A DNA stretch of 64,000 nt from Marinibacterium anthonyi (GTDB lineage: Bacteria; Pseudomonadota; Alphaproteobacteria; Rhodobacterales; Rhodobacteraceae): contig CP031585.1 in NCBI GenBank assembly GCA_003217735.2, positions 4,017,501 through 4,081,500 on the forward strand. The letters are read 5' to 3'. The notes under the pieces were generated by a model. That model searched no databases. It was given only the letters and a program-made list of their open reading frames with translations, and was not told the origin of the DNA. A program made the translations under genes and the position numbers. Below, piece after piece: positions 1-11,447 of the stretch. Numbering within the stretch: the stretch's first letter is position 1; each line of letters opens with the position of its first letter.

Positions 1-953
1 CTTGGGTGAATTGGATGGACAAGGGTCTCTTTGCCGTCCGATCGTGGATGCAGCGCAATACGGCGGCGAAATCAAAGTCGAATGTCGCGCATCATTATGA
101 CATCTCGGATGACCTTTACCGGCTCTTCCTGGATGCCGACATGCAGTATTCCTGCGCCTATTTCGCATCGCCGAAATTGACGCTGGAACAGGCGCAGGCG
201 GCAAAGAAAGCCCATATCGCGAACAAGCTTGCGCTTGAACCTGGCATGCGTGTTCTCGACATCGGCTGTGGCTGGGGCGGCATGGCGCTGACCCTGGCCC
301 GGGATTACGGTGCGCGGGTGACGGGGGTGACCCTGTCGGAAAACCAGCTTGCCACGGCCCGGGCGCGGGCGGAATCCGAAGGTCTGACCGACCTGGTCGA
401 ATTCCGCCTGCAGGACTACCGCGAGGTCTCGGAAGAGTTCGACAGGGTGGTCAGTGTCGGCATGCTCGAACATGTGGGCGTGCCCCATTACGCCGAGTAT
501 TTCGACAAGGTCGCTTCGGTGCTCAATCCCGACGGCGTGGCGCTGATCCACACCATCGGGCGCTGCGCGCCGCCAACGACGCCCAGCACCTGGTTCGACA
601 AGTACATCTTCCCCGGCGGCTACATCCCGTCGCTGTCGGAACTTGCCGTGCCGATCGAAAAGGCCGGGCTGTGGACGACCGACATGGAAACGCTGCGCCT
701 GCATTACGCGCTGACGATCCGCGAATGGCTCAAACGCTTTCGGGCGAGCCTGCCGCGGGTGCGCGAGATGTATGACGAACGGTTCATCCGGATGTGGGAC
801 TATTACCTGATCGCCTGCATCATGGCGTTCGAGGAACAGGCCCATGGCGTCTTTCAGATCCAGCTGGCCAAATCGGTGCAGACCCTGCCGTTGACGCGGG
901 ACTACATCTATACCGATCCGGCCGTGCCACAGGCCATCGCCGCAGCCGAATAA
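1..953 (+). CDS. cfa: Cyclopropane-fatty-acyl-phospholipid synthase, 5' partial
   Basis: SAM-dependent enzyme that adds a methylene bridge to unsaturated acyl chains of membrane phospholipids. About 315 residues are visible against a usual 380-400, and the frame is open to the left edge, so the N-terminal part lies outside the window. Counting from the GTG at position 6, the entry motif YDISDDLYRLFL is at residues 31-42, QYSCAYF at 47-53 and the SAM-binding glycine loop VLDIGCGWGG near 83-92, followed by the family's C-terminal FEEQAHGVFQIQLAKS stretch. It stands alone ahead of carB. The family is clear; only the true start is unknown. Confidence 0.93.
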   Translation, partial: WVNWMDKGLFAVRSWMQRNTAAKSKSNVAHHYDISDDLYRLFLDADMQYSCAYFASPKLTLEQAQAAKKAHIANKLALEPGMRVLDIGCGWGGMALTLARDYGARVTGVTLSENQLATARARAESEGLTDLVEFRLQDYREVSEEFDRVVSVGMLEHVGVPHYAEYFDKVASVLNPDGVALIHTIGRCAPPTTPSTWFDKYIFPGGYIPSLSELAVPIEKAGLWTTDMETLRLHYALTIREWLKRFRASLPRVREMYDERFIRMWDYYLIACIMAFEEQAHGVFQIQLAKSVQTLPLTRDYIYTDPAVPQAIAAAE

Positions 954-1079
954 AACGGCTGCGCACAACAATCGGCGTCACGGGCCTTGCGCCCGTGCGC
1001 CCCTTGCCTATAACGCAGGCCGATTTGGCCGGGCGCGCAAGCCCCGGGAATCGCCAGCGCAACAGACAGGGGGCCGTCC

Positions 1080-4412
<3,333 letters not shown>

Positions 4413-4530
4413 TGCATCCGACCCGCAGGTACACCTGCGGGTCACCAATCGGGCTGGCAACGGGTTGACCGGGGTCTCGATGCGGCGGACACTTCCCCGC
4501 ATCGAGCAACCGACAACAGGAGCGCACGAA

Positions 4531-4605
4531 ATGCGCCTGACAATGACCCTTCTGGCCCTCCTCGCCCTTGCCGCCTGCGACGTGCCGTTCGTGCCGCTGA
4601 TCTGA
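4531..4605 (+). CDS. 24-residue lipoprotein-like peptide
   Basis: A tiny gene: a start codon preceded by ACAGGAG (4515-4521) at normal spacing, a charged residue, a hydrophobic run and a lipobox LALAAC, leaving a mature peptide of only nine residues (CDVPFVPLI). The ribosome site and the intact lipobox argue that it is translated and lipidated at the inner face of the cell envelope. I recall similar minimal lipoprotein ORFs from other Rhodobacterales, but the function is unknown. It lies 118 bp after carB in the same direction and may share its transcript. It is too short for automated callers, so confidence is moderate. Confidence 0.5.
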   Translation: MRLTMTLLALLALAACDVPFVPLI

Positions 4606-4702
4606 CGCACCGAATGCGGGGCTGATCGCTGATCGGGGGGGCCGGGCGCTTGCCTGCCGTTTGCAATTGCGATGTGCCCCCGGTGGCCCGGTGGTTCGGT
4701 GG

Positions 4703-4723
4703 CCCGGGTGAAAATCACCCGGG
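4703..4723. repeat. Short perfect hairpin after the lipoprotein gene
   Basis: CCCGGGTGA, a 3-nt AAA loop, then TCACCCGGG: a 9-bp perfect stem inside a GGTGGCCCGG-rich repetitive patch (4680-4735). No T-run follows, so it is not a textbook intrinsic terminator, though it could end or stabilise the carB transcript. Confidence 0.45.
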
Positions 4724-4795
4724 TGACGGCGGGGCTCGACCCTTGCGATACATCGGGCCCTTGCGCACCATGCCCCACCGACCGACAAGGGCGCC

Positions 4796-5185
4796 ATGGG
4801 ATACCGCGCGGTCAGAATTCCCCTGTCCTGTGACCTGTCCCGTGACCTGGCCTGCGACCTGGCCACGGTGCGGCTTTGGGCCGATCACATGCGCGCGCAT
4901 GTCCACGATGTCTCTGCCGCGTTGCGCAACGAGGGGGTCGAACACGAAATCTGGTTCCTGTACCCCGGCCCGCCGCTTTGCGCGATCGGGGTGATGAAGG
5001 GTGACGATGCCGTCGCGGCCGCCGCGGTCGCCGCAAGATCCACGCTGTCCGTCGATCAGGTTCACCGGGATTTCAAGGCGCACTGGATCACGTCCGGCAT
5101 CGTCGGTGTCGCCTTCGCCCCGGACGCGCCCGACCCGTTTACGGGCTGCGAGCTGCTGTTCGAGGCGCGGCCCCGACAGCCCTGA
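4796..5185 (+). CDS. DUF6176-like hypothetical protein
   Basis: 129 residues, no signal peptide or membrane helix. The pattern LWADHMRAHVHDVSAALRNE followed by GVEHEIWFL and a later VDQVHRDFKAHW resembles the small dimeric alpha/beta-barrel-type DUF6176 proteins, whose function is unknown; this match is from memory of the family pattern and is tentative. The N-terminal part carries a 12-bp direct repeat (about 4821-4862) encoding three [CR]DL[SA] units, unusual for the family, so the native start could lie further in. A weak AAGG stands before the chosen ATG. It may be co-transcribed with tdk, 91 bp downstream. Confidence 0.6.
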   Translation: MGYRAVRIPLSCDLSRDLACDLATVRLWADHMRAHVHDVSAALRNEGVEHEIWFLYPGPPLCAIGVMKGDDAVAAAAVAARSTLSVDQVHRDFKAHWITSGIVGVAFAPDAPDPFTGCELLFEARPRQP

Positions 5186-5276
5186 CACTGCGCCCCGCCA
5201 CCTGTATCCGCCACCTGTATCCGCCGCTGGCCAAAGCCCCTTGCCCGGCATGCGCGATCCGGCTTAGACCGCCGCC

Positions 5277-5876
5277 ATGGCCAAGCTTTTCTTTCACTAT
5301 TCGACCATGAACGCCGGCAAATCGACGGTGCTTCTGCAAGCCTCCTACAATTACCGCGAGATGGGCATGCGGACCTTTCTGCTGACCGCGCAGATCGACG
5401 CGCGCGCCGGCGAGGGCCGCATCGCCTCGCGCATCGGCATCGCCTCGGACGCGGAAACCTTCCTGCCCCGGGACGACCTTGCCGCCCGCATCATGCAGGT
5501 GCAGGCCGACGGGCCGATCAACTGCGTCTTCGTGGACGAAGCCCAGTTCCTGACCCCCGCCCAGGTCTGGCAGCTGGCCCGCGTGGTGGACGATCTGAAC
5601 GTGCCGGTGATGTGTTACGGGCTGCGGGTGGATTTCCAGGGCCAGCTGTTCCCCGGCTCGGCCACCCTGCTGGCGCTGGCCGACGAGATGCGCGAGGTGC
5701 GCACGATCTGCCATTGCGGGCGCAAGGCGACGATGGTGGTGCGCAAGAACGGGGCGGGCGAGGTGATCACCGAGGGCGCGCAGGTGCAGATCGGCGGGAA
5801 CGAGAGCTACGTGTCGCTGTGCCGGCGGCACTGGCGCGAAGCGGTCGGGGACGGGCACGCGGGGCCATCGTCCTGA
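5277..5876 (+). CDS. tdk: Thymidine kinase (type II)
   Basis: Phosphorylates thymidine (and deoxyuridine) with ATP in the nucleoside salvage pathway. 199 residues, the normal size. The P-loop STMNAGKST is at residues 9-17, the Walker B/lasso entry FVDEAQF at 85-91, and the structural zinc site can be read as C145 and C147 (ICHCGRKA) with C182 and H185 (CRRHW). The substrate-binding stretch GNESYVSLC is present. It is monocistronic and ends convergent with csaA; an IS3-type element has landed in the gap between them. Confidence 0.97.
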   Translation: MAKLFFHYSTMNAGKSTVLLQASYNYREMGMRTFLLTAQIDARAGEGRIASRIGIASDAETFLPRDDLAARIMQVQADGPINCVFVDEAQFLTPAQVWQLARVVDDLNVPVMCYGLRVDFQGQLFPGSATLLALADEMREVRTICHCGRKATMVVRKNGAGEVITEGAQVQIGGNESYVSLCRRHWREAVGDGHAGPSS

Positions 5877-5908
5877 CGGGTGGTTCGGGCCCCGGGGTTG
5901 GGGTTTCA

Positions 5909-5931
5909 GGTATTTTTGCCAAGAAGAAGAC
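5909..5931 (+). repeat. GGTATTT..CCAAGAAGAAG repeat, copy 1
   Basis: GGTATTTTTGCCAAGAAGAAG 33 bp after the tdk stop. The same sequence with small changes occurs at 21577, 21614 (inverted), 30493, 30561 (inverted) and 44559 (inverted), and in a diverged GTATTT..AGAGAAAGAAGCAGG form at 17651 and 48974. A GTATTTTTTCAAAGGTGAAG relative is at 7260 on the other side of the IS. All are intergenic. Confidence 0.7.
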
Positions 5932-6033
5932 GGGGGCGGTTTTCCGTTTCGTTTGAGCTACCCCCCGAAATTCGGACACTGACATAAGCTACGATTTGCA
6001 GTCTGCTGATCTTCGACGAGAAGGAGATCAGAG

Positions 6034-6327
6034 ATGTCGAAACGGAAGCAGCACGCGCCTGAGTTCAAGGCGAAGGTCGCGCTGGAAGCCCTGAAAGGCG
6101 AGGAGACGGCCGCCGAGCTGGCAAGCCGGTTCGGGGTGCATCCGACGATGATCCATCAATGGAAGCGAGCCCTGCTCGAAGGCGCCTCCGGTGTGTTCGA
6201 GCGCGGGGGCCGCAAGAAGCCCGAGATTGACGAGGAGCAGGTGAAGGAGCTCCACGCCAAGATCGGGGAGCTGGCGGTGGCCAACTCTTTTTTGGAACGA
6301 AAGCTGAAGCCCTGGGGCGGGAAGTGA
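6034..6327 (+). CDS. IS3-family transposase OrfA (helix-turn-helix)
   Basis: 97 residues. The N-terminal part (HAPEFKAKVALEALKGEETA) is the HTH_Tnp_1 DNA-binding domain, with WKRALLEGA closing the helix-turn-helix, and the C-terminal KELHAKIGELAVANSFLERK is the leucine-zipper-like segment used for multimerisation. A strong GAGAAGGAGAT ribosome site precedes the ATG. The gene overlaps orfB by 4 bp. OrfA alone normally binds the terminal repeats and modulates transposition; the fused OrfAB made by frameshifting is the active enzyme in this family. Confidence 0.93.
   Translation: MSKRKQHAPEFKAKVALEALKGEETAAELASRFGVHPTMIHQWKRALLEGASGVFERGGRKKPEIDEEQVKELHAKIGELAVANSFLERKLKPWGGK
6288..6294 (+). 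other. Candidate programmed -1 frameshift site T TTT TTG
   Basis: The heptamer TTTTTTG lies in orfA with codons TCT-TTT-TTG, i.e. exactly X XXY YYZ in the zero frame. A -1 slip here enters the orfB frame, which is open from 6291 through the orfB start at 6324, so a single OrfAB protein would result. This fits IS3-family expression; whether slippage occurs is inference. Confidence 0.55.
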
Positions 6328-7187
6328 GGCGCGGCATGATCGAGCCGGACCACCCGGACCTGTCGATCGGCCAGCAGTGCAAGCTGCTGTCGATCGCGCG
6401 CTCGTCTTTCTACTACACGCCCAAGGTCGAGTCTGAGCGGAACCTCGGCCTGATGCGGCGGATCGACGAGCAGTTCCTGGAGACGCCGTTCTTCGGCGTT
6501 CGGCAGATGACCTGGCATCTGCGTAACGACGGACACCTTGTGAACGAGAAGCGCATCCGGCGACTGATGCGCCTGATGGGGCTAATGCCGATTTACGAGA
6601 AGCCCAACACGAGCAGGCCGACGAAGGGCCACAAGACCTATCCCTACCTGCTCAGAGGTCTGCGGGTGGAACGCCCGAACCAGGTCTGGTGCTCGGATAT
6701 CACCTACCTGCCCATGCGGCGCGGGTTCCTATACCTCGTGGCGATCATGGACTGGCACACCCGCAAGGTCCTGTCCTGGCGGATCTCGAACACGCTGGAG
6801 GCCGACTTCTGTGTCGAGGCGCTGAACGAGGCCATCCACAAGTTCGGCCCGCCAGAGATAATGAATACAGATCAGGGATCCCAGTTCACCTCCTTTGCCT
6901 GGACGGATCGGCTCCGCCGGTCCAGCGTGCGCATATCGATGGATGGGAAAGGCCGGTTCCTCGACAACATCTTCATCGAGAGGCTGTGGCGCACCCTGAA
7001 ATACGAGTGCGTCTACCTGCATGCCTGGGAGACCGGATCGGAGACGAAAGCGGCCATCCGGAAATGGATGAGCTTCTACAACAACCAGCGCCCGCATTCA
7101 GCCCTGGGCGGCCAGCCTCCGGCGCTGGTCTACTGGCAGAGAAATGATATCAACCAACCCGATCAGCAGGTGCAACGAGTAGCTTAA
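6324..7187 (+). CDS. IS3-family transposase OrfB (DDE integrase)
   Basis: 287 residues from a GTG. The catalytic triad is complete: D125 (VWCSDITYL), D183 (NTDQGSQFTS) and E219 (FIERLWRTLKYE), with exactly 35 residues between the second Asp and the Glu as usual for the family. The N-terminal HTH_21 segment (GVRQMTWHLR..KRIRRLMRLMGL) and the C-terminal FYNNQRPHSALGGQPPA block are present. The GTG start has no obvious ribosome site, consistent with translation mainly as a frameshifted OrfAB. No frameshift or internal stop damages it. Confidence 0.95.
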   Translation: MRRGMIEPDHPDLSIGQQCKLLSIARSSFYYTPKVESERNLGLMRRIDEQFLETPFFGVRQMTWHLRNDGHLVNEKRIRRLMRLMGLMPIYEKPNTSRPTKGHKTYPYLLRGLRVERPNQVWCSDITYLPMRRGFLYLVAIMDWHTRKVLSWRISNTLEADFCVEALNEAIHKFGPPEIMNTDQGSQFTSFAWTDRLRRSSVRISMDGKGRFLDNIFIERLWRTLKYECVYLHAWETGSETKAAIRKWMSFYNNQRPHSALGGQPPALVYWQRNDINQPDQQVQRVA

Positions 7188-7257
7188 TTTACGCCAGATC
7201 CTGTCCAATAGATGGGGAGTAGCTCAGTTCGACGCGCCGGGGGCGGCTGTTGGGCAG

Positions 7258-7397
7258 GAGTATTTTTTCAAAGGTGAAGACAGGGGATGGTTCACCCTGC
7301 CGGCCCGTGCGGAGGCGGCAATCCCTAAGGATTGGTAAATCCGCCGCTGCAAGTGGTTGTTTTCATTGAAGCGTGGAGGTGTCCCACGCGTGGGACA
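7258..7397 (-). repeat. Composite repeat with 18-bp palindrome, copy A
   Basis: On the minus strand: perfect palindrome TGTCCCACGCGTGGGACA (7380-7397), then a core containing TTGCAGCGGCGG-N-TTTACC (about 7336-7355), and on the plus strand a GTATTTTTTCAAAGGTGAAG tract (7260-7279). The palindrome is identical to those at 17690 and 49013; the core matches theirs in part. It occupies the space between the IS and the csaA stop. Confidence 0.7.
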
Positions 7398-7401
7398 ATG
7401 T

Positions 7402-7743
7402 TCAGTGCAGGCGGCCGCCCGAGGGGACTTCGAGGTCGGGGCGCGCCAGCACGATGGCGCCGTCATCGTCGGGGAAGCCCAGGACCAGGACCTCGGACAT
7501 GAATTTTCCGATCTGGCGGGGCGGGAAGTTGACCACCGCCATGACCTGTTTTCCGATCAGGCTTTCGGGGGCGTAATGGACGGTGATCTGGGCCGAGGAT
7601 CTTTTCTCGCCGATCTCGTCGCCGAAATCGATCCAGAGCTTGATCGCCGGTTTCCGGGCCTCCGGATAGGGTTCGGCCCGGGTCACGGTGCCGACACGGA
7701 CGTCGACCTTGAGGAAGTCGTCGAAGGAGATTTCATCAGCCAC
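7402..7743 (-). CDS. csaA: CsaA-type tRNA-binding protein
   Basis: 113 residues forming a single OB-fold tRNA-binding domain of the type found at the end of methionyl-tRNA synthetase; CsaA proteins are small dimeric chaperone-like tRNA binders. Seen: [18 protein letters not shown] at the N-terminus, KLWIDFG, the SSAQIT strand and [20 protein letters not shown], all in family order and at full length. The start overlaps the end of proC by 8 bp, indicating translational coupling. The physiological client is not evident from the sequence. Confidence 0.9.
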   Translation of the reverse strand: MADEISFDDFLKVDVRVGTVTRAEPYPEARKPAIKLWIDFGDEIGEKRSSAQITVHYAPESLIGKQVMAVVNFPPRQIGKFMSEVLVLGFPDDDGAIVLARPDLEVPSGGRLH

Positions 7744-8548
7744 GGGACAATTCCCTGGACCGGTTCACCGCCGCGGCGACGGTTTTCGAGATGAGCGGTT
7801 TCAGCCCGTCCGGGGCCATCAGCACGTCCAGCCCCGCCTGGGTGGTGCCATTGGGGCTGGTCACGTTGATGCGAAGCTGTGCGGGTGTCTCGTCCGATCC
7901 CTGCGCCAGCGCGCCGGCGCCGGCCACGGTGGCGATCGCCAGTTCCATCGCCATCGCTTCGGGCAGGCCCTGTTCGACGCCGGCGGCGGCCATCGCCTCG
8001 ATCATGTGGAAGACATAGGCGGGGCCGGACCCGCTGAGCCCGGTGACCGCGTCGATCTGGGCCTCGGTGTCGAGCCGCACGGTGCGCCCGATGGTCGACA
8101 GCAGCGCCTGCGCCAGGTCGAGTTCCGCCGGGGCGACGTTGGCGTTGCCGGTAATCGCCGTGATCCCGCGCCGGATCGCGGCCGGCGTGTTGGGCATCGC
8201 CCGGATCACCGGGGTCGCCTTGCCCAGGACCTCTTCGAAATAGGAAATCGGCGTGCCCGCCGCGACTGACAGGAACACCGTCCGCCCGCCGCCGAAGGCC
8301 TGCAATTCGGGCAGCGCCTCGGCCATGATCTGGGGTTTGACCGCCACCAGCACGATGGCTGGATCCTCGGGCAGCGCGGTGTTCAGGTGCACCCCCTGCC
8401 CCGTCAGCCAGTCGCTGGGACGCGGATCGCGAACCCAGACCGATGTCGCCGGCAAGGCGCCCGACAGCCAGCCTTCCAGCATCGCCGAACCCATCTTGCC
8501 GCAGCCCAGAAGCACCAGCCCCCGTGCCGCCAATTCGTCCATGTTCAT
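7736..8548 (-). CDS. proC: Pyrroline-5-carboxylate reductase
   Basis: Last step of proline synthesis: NAD(P)H-dependent reduction of 1-pyrroline-5-carboxylate. 270 residues, full length. The Rossmann loop [16 protein letters not shown] is at residues 13-28; [15 protein letters not shown] and [17 protein letters not shown] follow, and the C-terminal signature [16 protein letters not shown] plus [15 protein letters not shown] form the dimer active site. It is the middle gene of a minus-strand set with the YbjN-like gene upstream and csaA overlapping downstream. Confidence 0.96.
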   Translation of the reverse strand: MNMDELAARGLVLLGCGKMGSAMLEGWLSGALPATSVWVRDPRPSDWLTGQGVHLNTALPEDPAIVLVAVKPQIMAEALPELQAFGGGRTVFLSVAAGTPISYFEEVLGKATPVIRAMPNTPAAIRRGITAITGNANVAPAELDLAQALLSTIGRTVRLDTEAQIDAVTGLSGSGPAYVFHMIEAMAAAGVEQGLPEAMAMELAIATVAGAGALAQGSDETPAQLRINVTSPNGTTQAGLDVLMAPDGLKPLISKTVAAAVNRSRELSRG

Positions 8549-8608
8549 GTTCCCGGCCCCCTGTCGTGTACGGAGCGCGGTTGGCCCGCGCTCCTTGAGG
8601 CCCGGACC

Positions 8609-9109
8609 TTATGCGCGCCCGTAAGCCTCTGCAATGGCGACCTGAAGCGCCTGGTGCGGGGTGCGGTCGCCCCAGACCAGAAGCTGCATCGCCGGGTAGT
8701 AGCGTTCCGCGCTCAGCACCGCGGCGGTGATCAGCGTGTCGATCTGGTCGGCCGTGGCGATCTGCCCGCCGGTCAGGACCAGCCCGTAGCGGTAGACCAT
8801 CAGCTTCTGCGCCGCCCAGAAGGTGAAGGCGCCGCTCCAGCATTGATCGTTGACCAGGTTCAAAAGTTCGTAGAGGTCGCCATGACGGTCCTCGGGCGGC
8901 TCCATTTCAAAGGTGCAGACCATCCGCAGGGTTTCGTCGTAAGGCGACCAGGCAAGGGTGATGGAATAGGTGCGCCACTGCCCTTCGACCGCCATGGCGA
9001 TCTGGTCGTCGCCGATGCGATCGAAGTCCCAGTCGTGATGTTCGGCCAGGTGTTCGACGATGTCGATGGGGTGAATCTCGTCTTCCAGATAATGCTCGGA
9101 AAGGGCCAT
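8609..9109 (-). CDS. YbjN domain-containing protein
   Basis: 166 residues matching the YbjN-like family (annotated as bacterial sensory-transduction regulator; related to type III secretion chaperone folds). Seen are the N-terminal HPIDIVEHLAEHHDWDFDRI segment, the central strand pair TYSITLAWSPYDETLRMVCTF and the LLNLVNDQCWSGAFTFW helix followed by MVYRYGLVL. No membrane segment. It is the first gene of the minus-strand group leading into proC (60-bp gap). The molecular function is unknown. Confidence 0.85.
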   Translation of the reverse strand: MALSEHYLEDEIHPIDIVEHLAEHHDWDFDRIGDDQIAMAVEGQWRTYSITLAWSPYDETLRMVCTFEMEPPEDRHGDLYELLNLVNDQCWSGAFTFWAAQKLMVYRYGLVLTGGQIATADQIDTLITAAVLSAERYYPAMQLLVWGDRTPHQALQVAIAEAYGRA

Positions 9110-9857
9110 GGTGCCACCTCGTTGACTGCTAGGGACAAAGGGGTTTTAGCGCCCCAACCCTAGGTGCCTGCGCTACAAGCCGGGGCTCGCCCCCGTGCCC
9201 GCACTAAATATGGTGCGGGCGTACCGGGTCTCTGGCAACCATTATTTTGGGGATAACCCCAATTTGTTGTGGAGAGATCCGGTTAAACGCCCAAATGTCG
9301 TCAAACGTTAACAGAAGCGGTGGAATGCGCGGTGACGAGGTGGGGATTTCAGGCTTGCAGACAGACGCACGCATGCTTCGGTCACCGCCAAAAGCGCCCG
9401 ATGAAGATGTGGTCGAACTGGTCCATGATACCAGAAGACGGCATTCAGCCCCGGGGCGCGGGTCGACGTTCGGCGTCAAAAGCGACACGTCAACGCAAAG
9501 TCCGCCAGCCATCATCGTGCCCGTGGCTGTAGCCGGACAGCTTCGCGGCAGATTGGGCCGCTTGCCGTTCCTGGAACGACCCCGAATTCCTGTCGGTTGA
9601 CCACGACCGTTGTAATTCGCGTCAAAACACCTTATGTGTGGGTAAGACCGAAAAGGTCTTGCCGCGATGGGCGGCACTTCTTTCACGACATCGGTACGCA
9701 TGGGGAAAGTCCTGGGAACGCCCGGGGGCTTCGTCCGCGCGGCTTCGATCGGACGCGTCCTTGGCGGCCGATTTGGACGTGCGCGCCAATGCCACCTGGT
9801 GACGTTCTGCCACGACATCCGTAGCGACGCGGCGCTTTCTCCGCGGGAGGACTTCAC
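9110..9857. other. 748-bp region with no convincing gene
   Basis: No reading frame here has a ribosome site plus protein-like composition; open frames exist on both strands but look like GC-driven shadows. It holds a hairpin GCCCGCAC/GTGCGGGC (9197-9220) about 90 bp from the ybjN-like start, an AAGACC-GAAAA-GGTCTT stem-loop (9644-9660), and moderately AT-richer patches (9238-9320, 9600-9660) that could contain promoters for the divergent flanking genes or a small RNA. It marks the left edge of the accessory-looking segment. Confidence 0.5.
9197..9220. repeat. Hairpin GCCCGCAC / GTGCGGGC
   Basis: Perfect 8-bp stem with an 8-nt AT-rich loop (TAAATATG) in the upstream region of the ybjN-like gene. 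It could be an operator or RNA structure; no partner is evident. Confidence 0.4.
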
Positions 9858-10220
9858 ATGACCACTCCCGAATGGCTCAAGCCGGGCATCTACGGCGCCC
9901 TGATCGGGGCGACAGCGCTTGCCATCGTCGGTTTTGCATGGGGCGGCTGGGTGACCGGCGGCACGGCGCAGGACATGGCCGAGAACCGCGCCCAGGAGGA
10001 GTTGACCTCCGCCATGGTGCCGGTCTGCCTCGACAAGGCGCTCGCGGATCCCCAGCGCAGCGCCAAGCTTGAAACCATCGGAGCCGCGACGCGCTTTCGC
10101 CAGAGAGACGCGCTGATGGACGCCGGCTGGGCGACGATGCCGGGCTCGGACAGTCCCGATCGCGATATCGCGCAGGCTTGCCTTGATGCCATGGCCGCGC
10201 GCGCGGTCGACGAGGGATGA
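9858..10220 (+). CDS. Small membrane-anchored hypothetical protein
   Basis: 120 residues starting at an ATG preceded by GGGAGGAC. One transmembrane helix at about residues 10-32 (GIYGALIGATALAIVGFAWG) with a short N-terminal tail, then a soluble region with two cysteines (PVCLDKALAD and AQACLDAM), probably facing the periplasm where they could form a disulfide. The layout with a conserved TAQDMAE stretch resembles uncharacterised alphaproteobacterial proteins. It lies 282 bp before the transglutaminase operon; a functional link is not shown. Confidence 0.7.
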   Translation: MTTPEWLKPGIYGALIGATALAIVGFAWGGWVTGGTAQDMAENRAQEELTSAMVPVCLDKALADPQRSAKLETIGAATRFRQRDALMDAGWATMPGSDSPDRDIAQACLDAMAARAVDEG

Positions 10221-10502
10221 TGCGCCGCATGACACGCTCCCTTCGGGAAATCTGCTGCATGGCCCTGGCCAACGTGTTGTCGGCGGGTGACGCGCTCGTG
10301 CAGGGGATGGCCATTCGCGTCCCGGTGCATGTGACCGGCCAAGGGGCCGGCCAGGGTGCCGGCCCGGATCACAGGCGTGGGTGCGTTGCCGGCGCCCCTT
10401 GCGGCATCGACATCCATTCGCCTGAAAGCGGCCGGTTCCCGCGATCCGGAAACCGCTGGCGCTTCGACAAGGGCTCTGTCGCCCCGAACGGAAGGTACAG
10501 AC

Positions 10503-11387
10503 GTGAACGATGACAGTCGCTGGCTTTCAGCCGCAAACGACACCCTTGGGCTGCGCATGCATATCGGCTGCCGCATCACTCACAAGCTGACGCAGCCGAC
10601 GCCGCTGATCGCGATCCTGAACGTGCATTACTCGCGCTTCGGCGACCTCGAACGGGCCGATTATCTGGTGACGCATCCAAGTGTCCCGCTCGAAAGCTAT
10701 CGCGACGGGTTCGGCAACTGGTGCACCCGGATGGTCGCCCCGGCGGGGTCGTTCACCCTGACGACCGACGGGATCTTCCGCGATACCGGCCAGACCACGC
10801 CTTATGGCCCGGACGCCCGCCAACACGCGGTCAAGGACCTGCCGTTCGACACGCTGGTCTACCTTCAGGGCAGCCGCTATTGCGACACCGACCTGCTGTC
10901 GGAACGGGCCTGGGGGCTGTTCGAGCATACCGCGCCCGGCTGGTCGCGCGTGCAGGCGATCTGCGATTACGTGCATGACGGCATCACCTTCGACTACATG
11001 AAGGCCGACGCCACCCGCACCGCCGCACAGACGCTTGCCGGCGGCCACGGGGTCTGCCGCGATTTCACCCATCTCGCGATCGCCTTCTGTCGCTGCATGA
11101 ACATCCCGGCGCGCTATTGCACCGGCTACCTGAGCGAGATCGGCGAGCCTCTGCCCCACCCACCGGACGATTTCGCCGCGTGGATGGAGGTTTATCTGGA
11201 AGGCCAGTGGTGGGTTTTCGATCCGCGCAACAACACGCGACGCACCGGGCGCATTCTTGTGGCGCGCGGACGCGACGCGGCGGACGTGCCGCTGACTCAG
11301 ATCTTCGGTCCGGGCACGCTGTCGGAATTCGAGGTCTGGACCCATGAGGTGGGTGACGCGGCCGACGACACGGCGCCCCCGATCTGA
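10503..11387 (+). CDS. Transglutaminase-like protein lacking the usual catalytic His
   Basis: 294 residues from a GTG with CGGAAGG (10489-10495) seven bases upstream; the frame is open further up but without a comparable start. The N-terminal bacterial transglutaminase N-domain (about 20-110) is followed by a transglutaminase/protease-like core: Cys175 in GGHGVCRDFTHLAIAFCR and Asp230 in WWVFDPRNN. The place where papain-like transglutaminases have His (H-A-W) reads DFAAWMEVYL, i.e. Ala215. Either this subfamily uses another residue or the protein is not a classical acyl transferase. First gene of a four-gene operon ending with a second, complete transglutaminase-like protein. Confidence 0.85.
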   Translation: MNDDSRWLSAANDTLGLRMHIGCRITHKLTQPTPLIAILNVHYSRFGDLERADYLVTHPSVPLESYRDGFGNWCTRMVAPAGSFTLTTDGIFRDTGQTTPYGPDARQHAVKDLPFDTLVYLQGSRYCDTDLLSERAWGLFEHTAPGWSRVQAICDYVHDGITFDYMKADATRTAAQTLAGGHGVCRDFTHLAIAFCRCMNIPARYCTGYLSEIGEPLPHPPDDFAAWMEVYLEGQWWVFDPRNNTRRTGRILVARGRDAADVPLTQIFGPGTLSEFEVWTHEVGDAADDTAPPI

Positions 11388-11447
11388 CCTGCGCGCGGCC
11401 CACCCGGCCCCGCCGCGCGCCGTCCCATTGCTTCAAGGAGTTGCTTC

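Larger units (their letters stand above)
5954..7226 (+). mobile_element. IS3-family insertion sequence, intact
   Basis: A 1273-bp element with imperfect 26-bp terminal inverted repeats (left TGAGCTACCCCCCG.., right end reading TGAGCTACTCCCCA.. on the other strand; 18 of 26 matching by eye) flanked by a 3-bp target duplication GTT (5951-5953 and 7227-7229). Inside are orfA and orfB with a -1 frame relation and a complete DDE triad, so it appears competent for transposition. It sits between the stop codons of tdk and csaA, disrupting no gene, within or beside a dispersed repeat. The clean target duplication and intact frames suggest a recent arrival. Confidence 0.93.

Noticed and set aside
9247..9600. 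117-residue plus-strand frame in the gap after the ybjN-like gene.
   Set aside because: No ribosome site, no hydrophobic core pattern and no family resemblance.
10217..10513. 98-residue frame overlapping the end of the small membrane protein gene by 4 bp.
   Set aside because: Overlap looks like coupling, but the product is Arg/Gly-rich with a repetitive VTGQGAGQGAG stretch and ends inside the transglutaminase start region.
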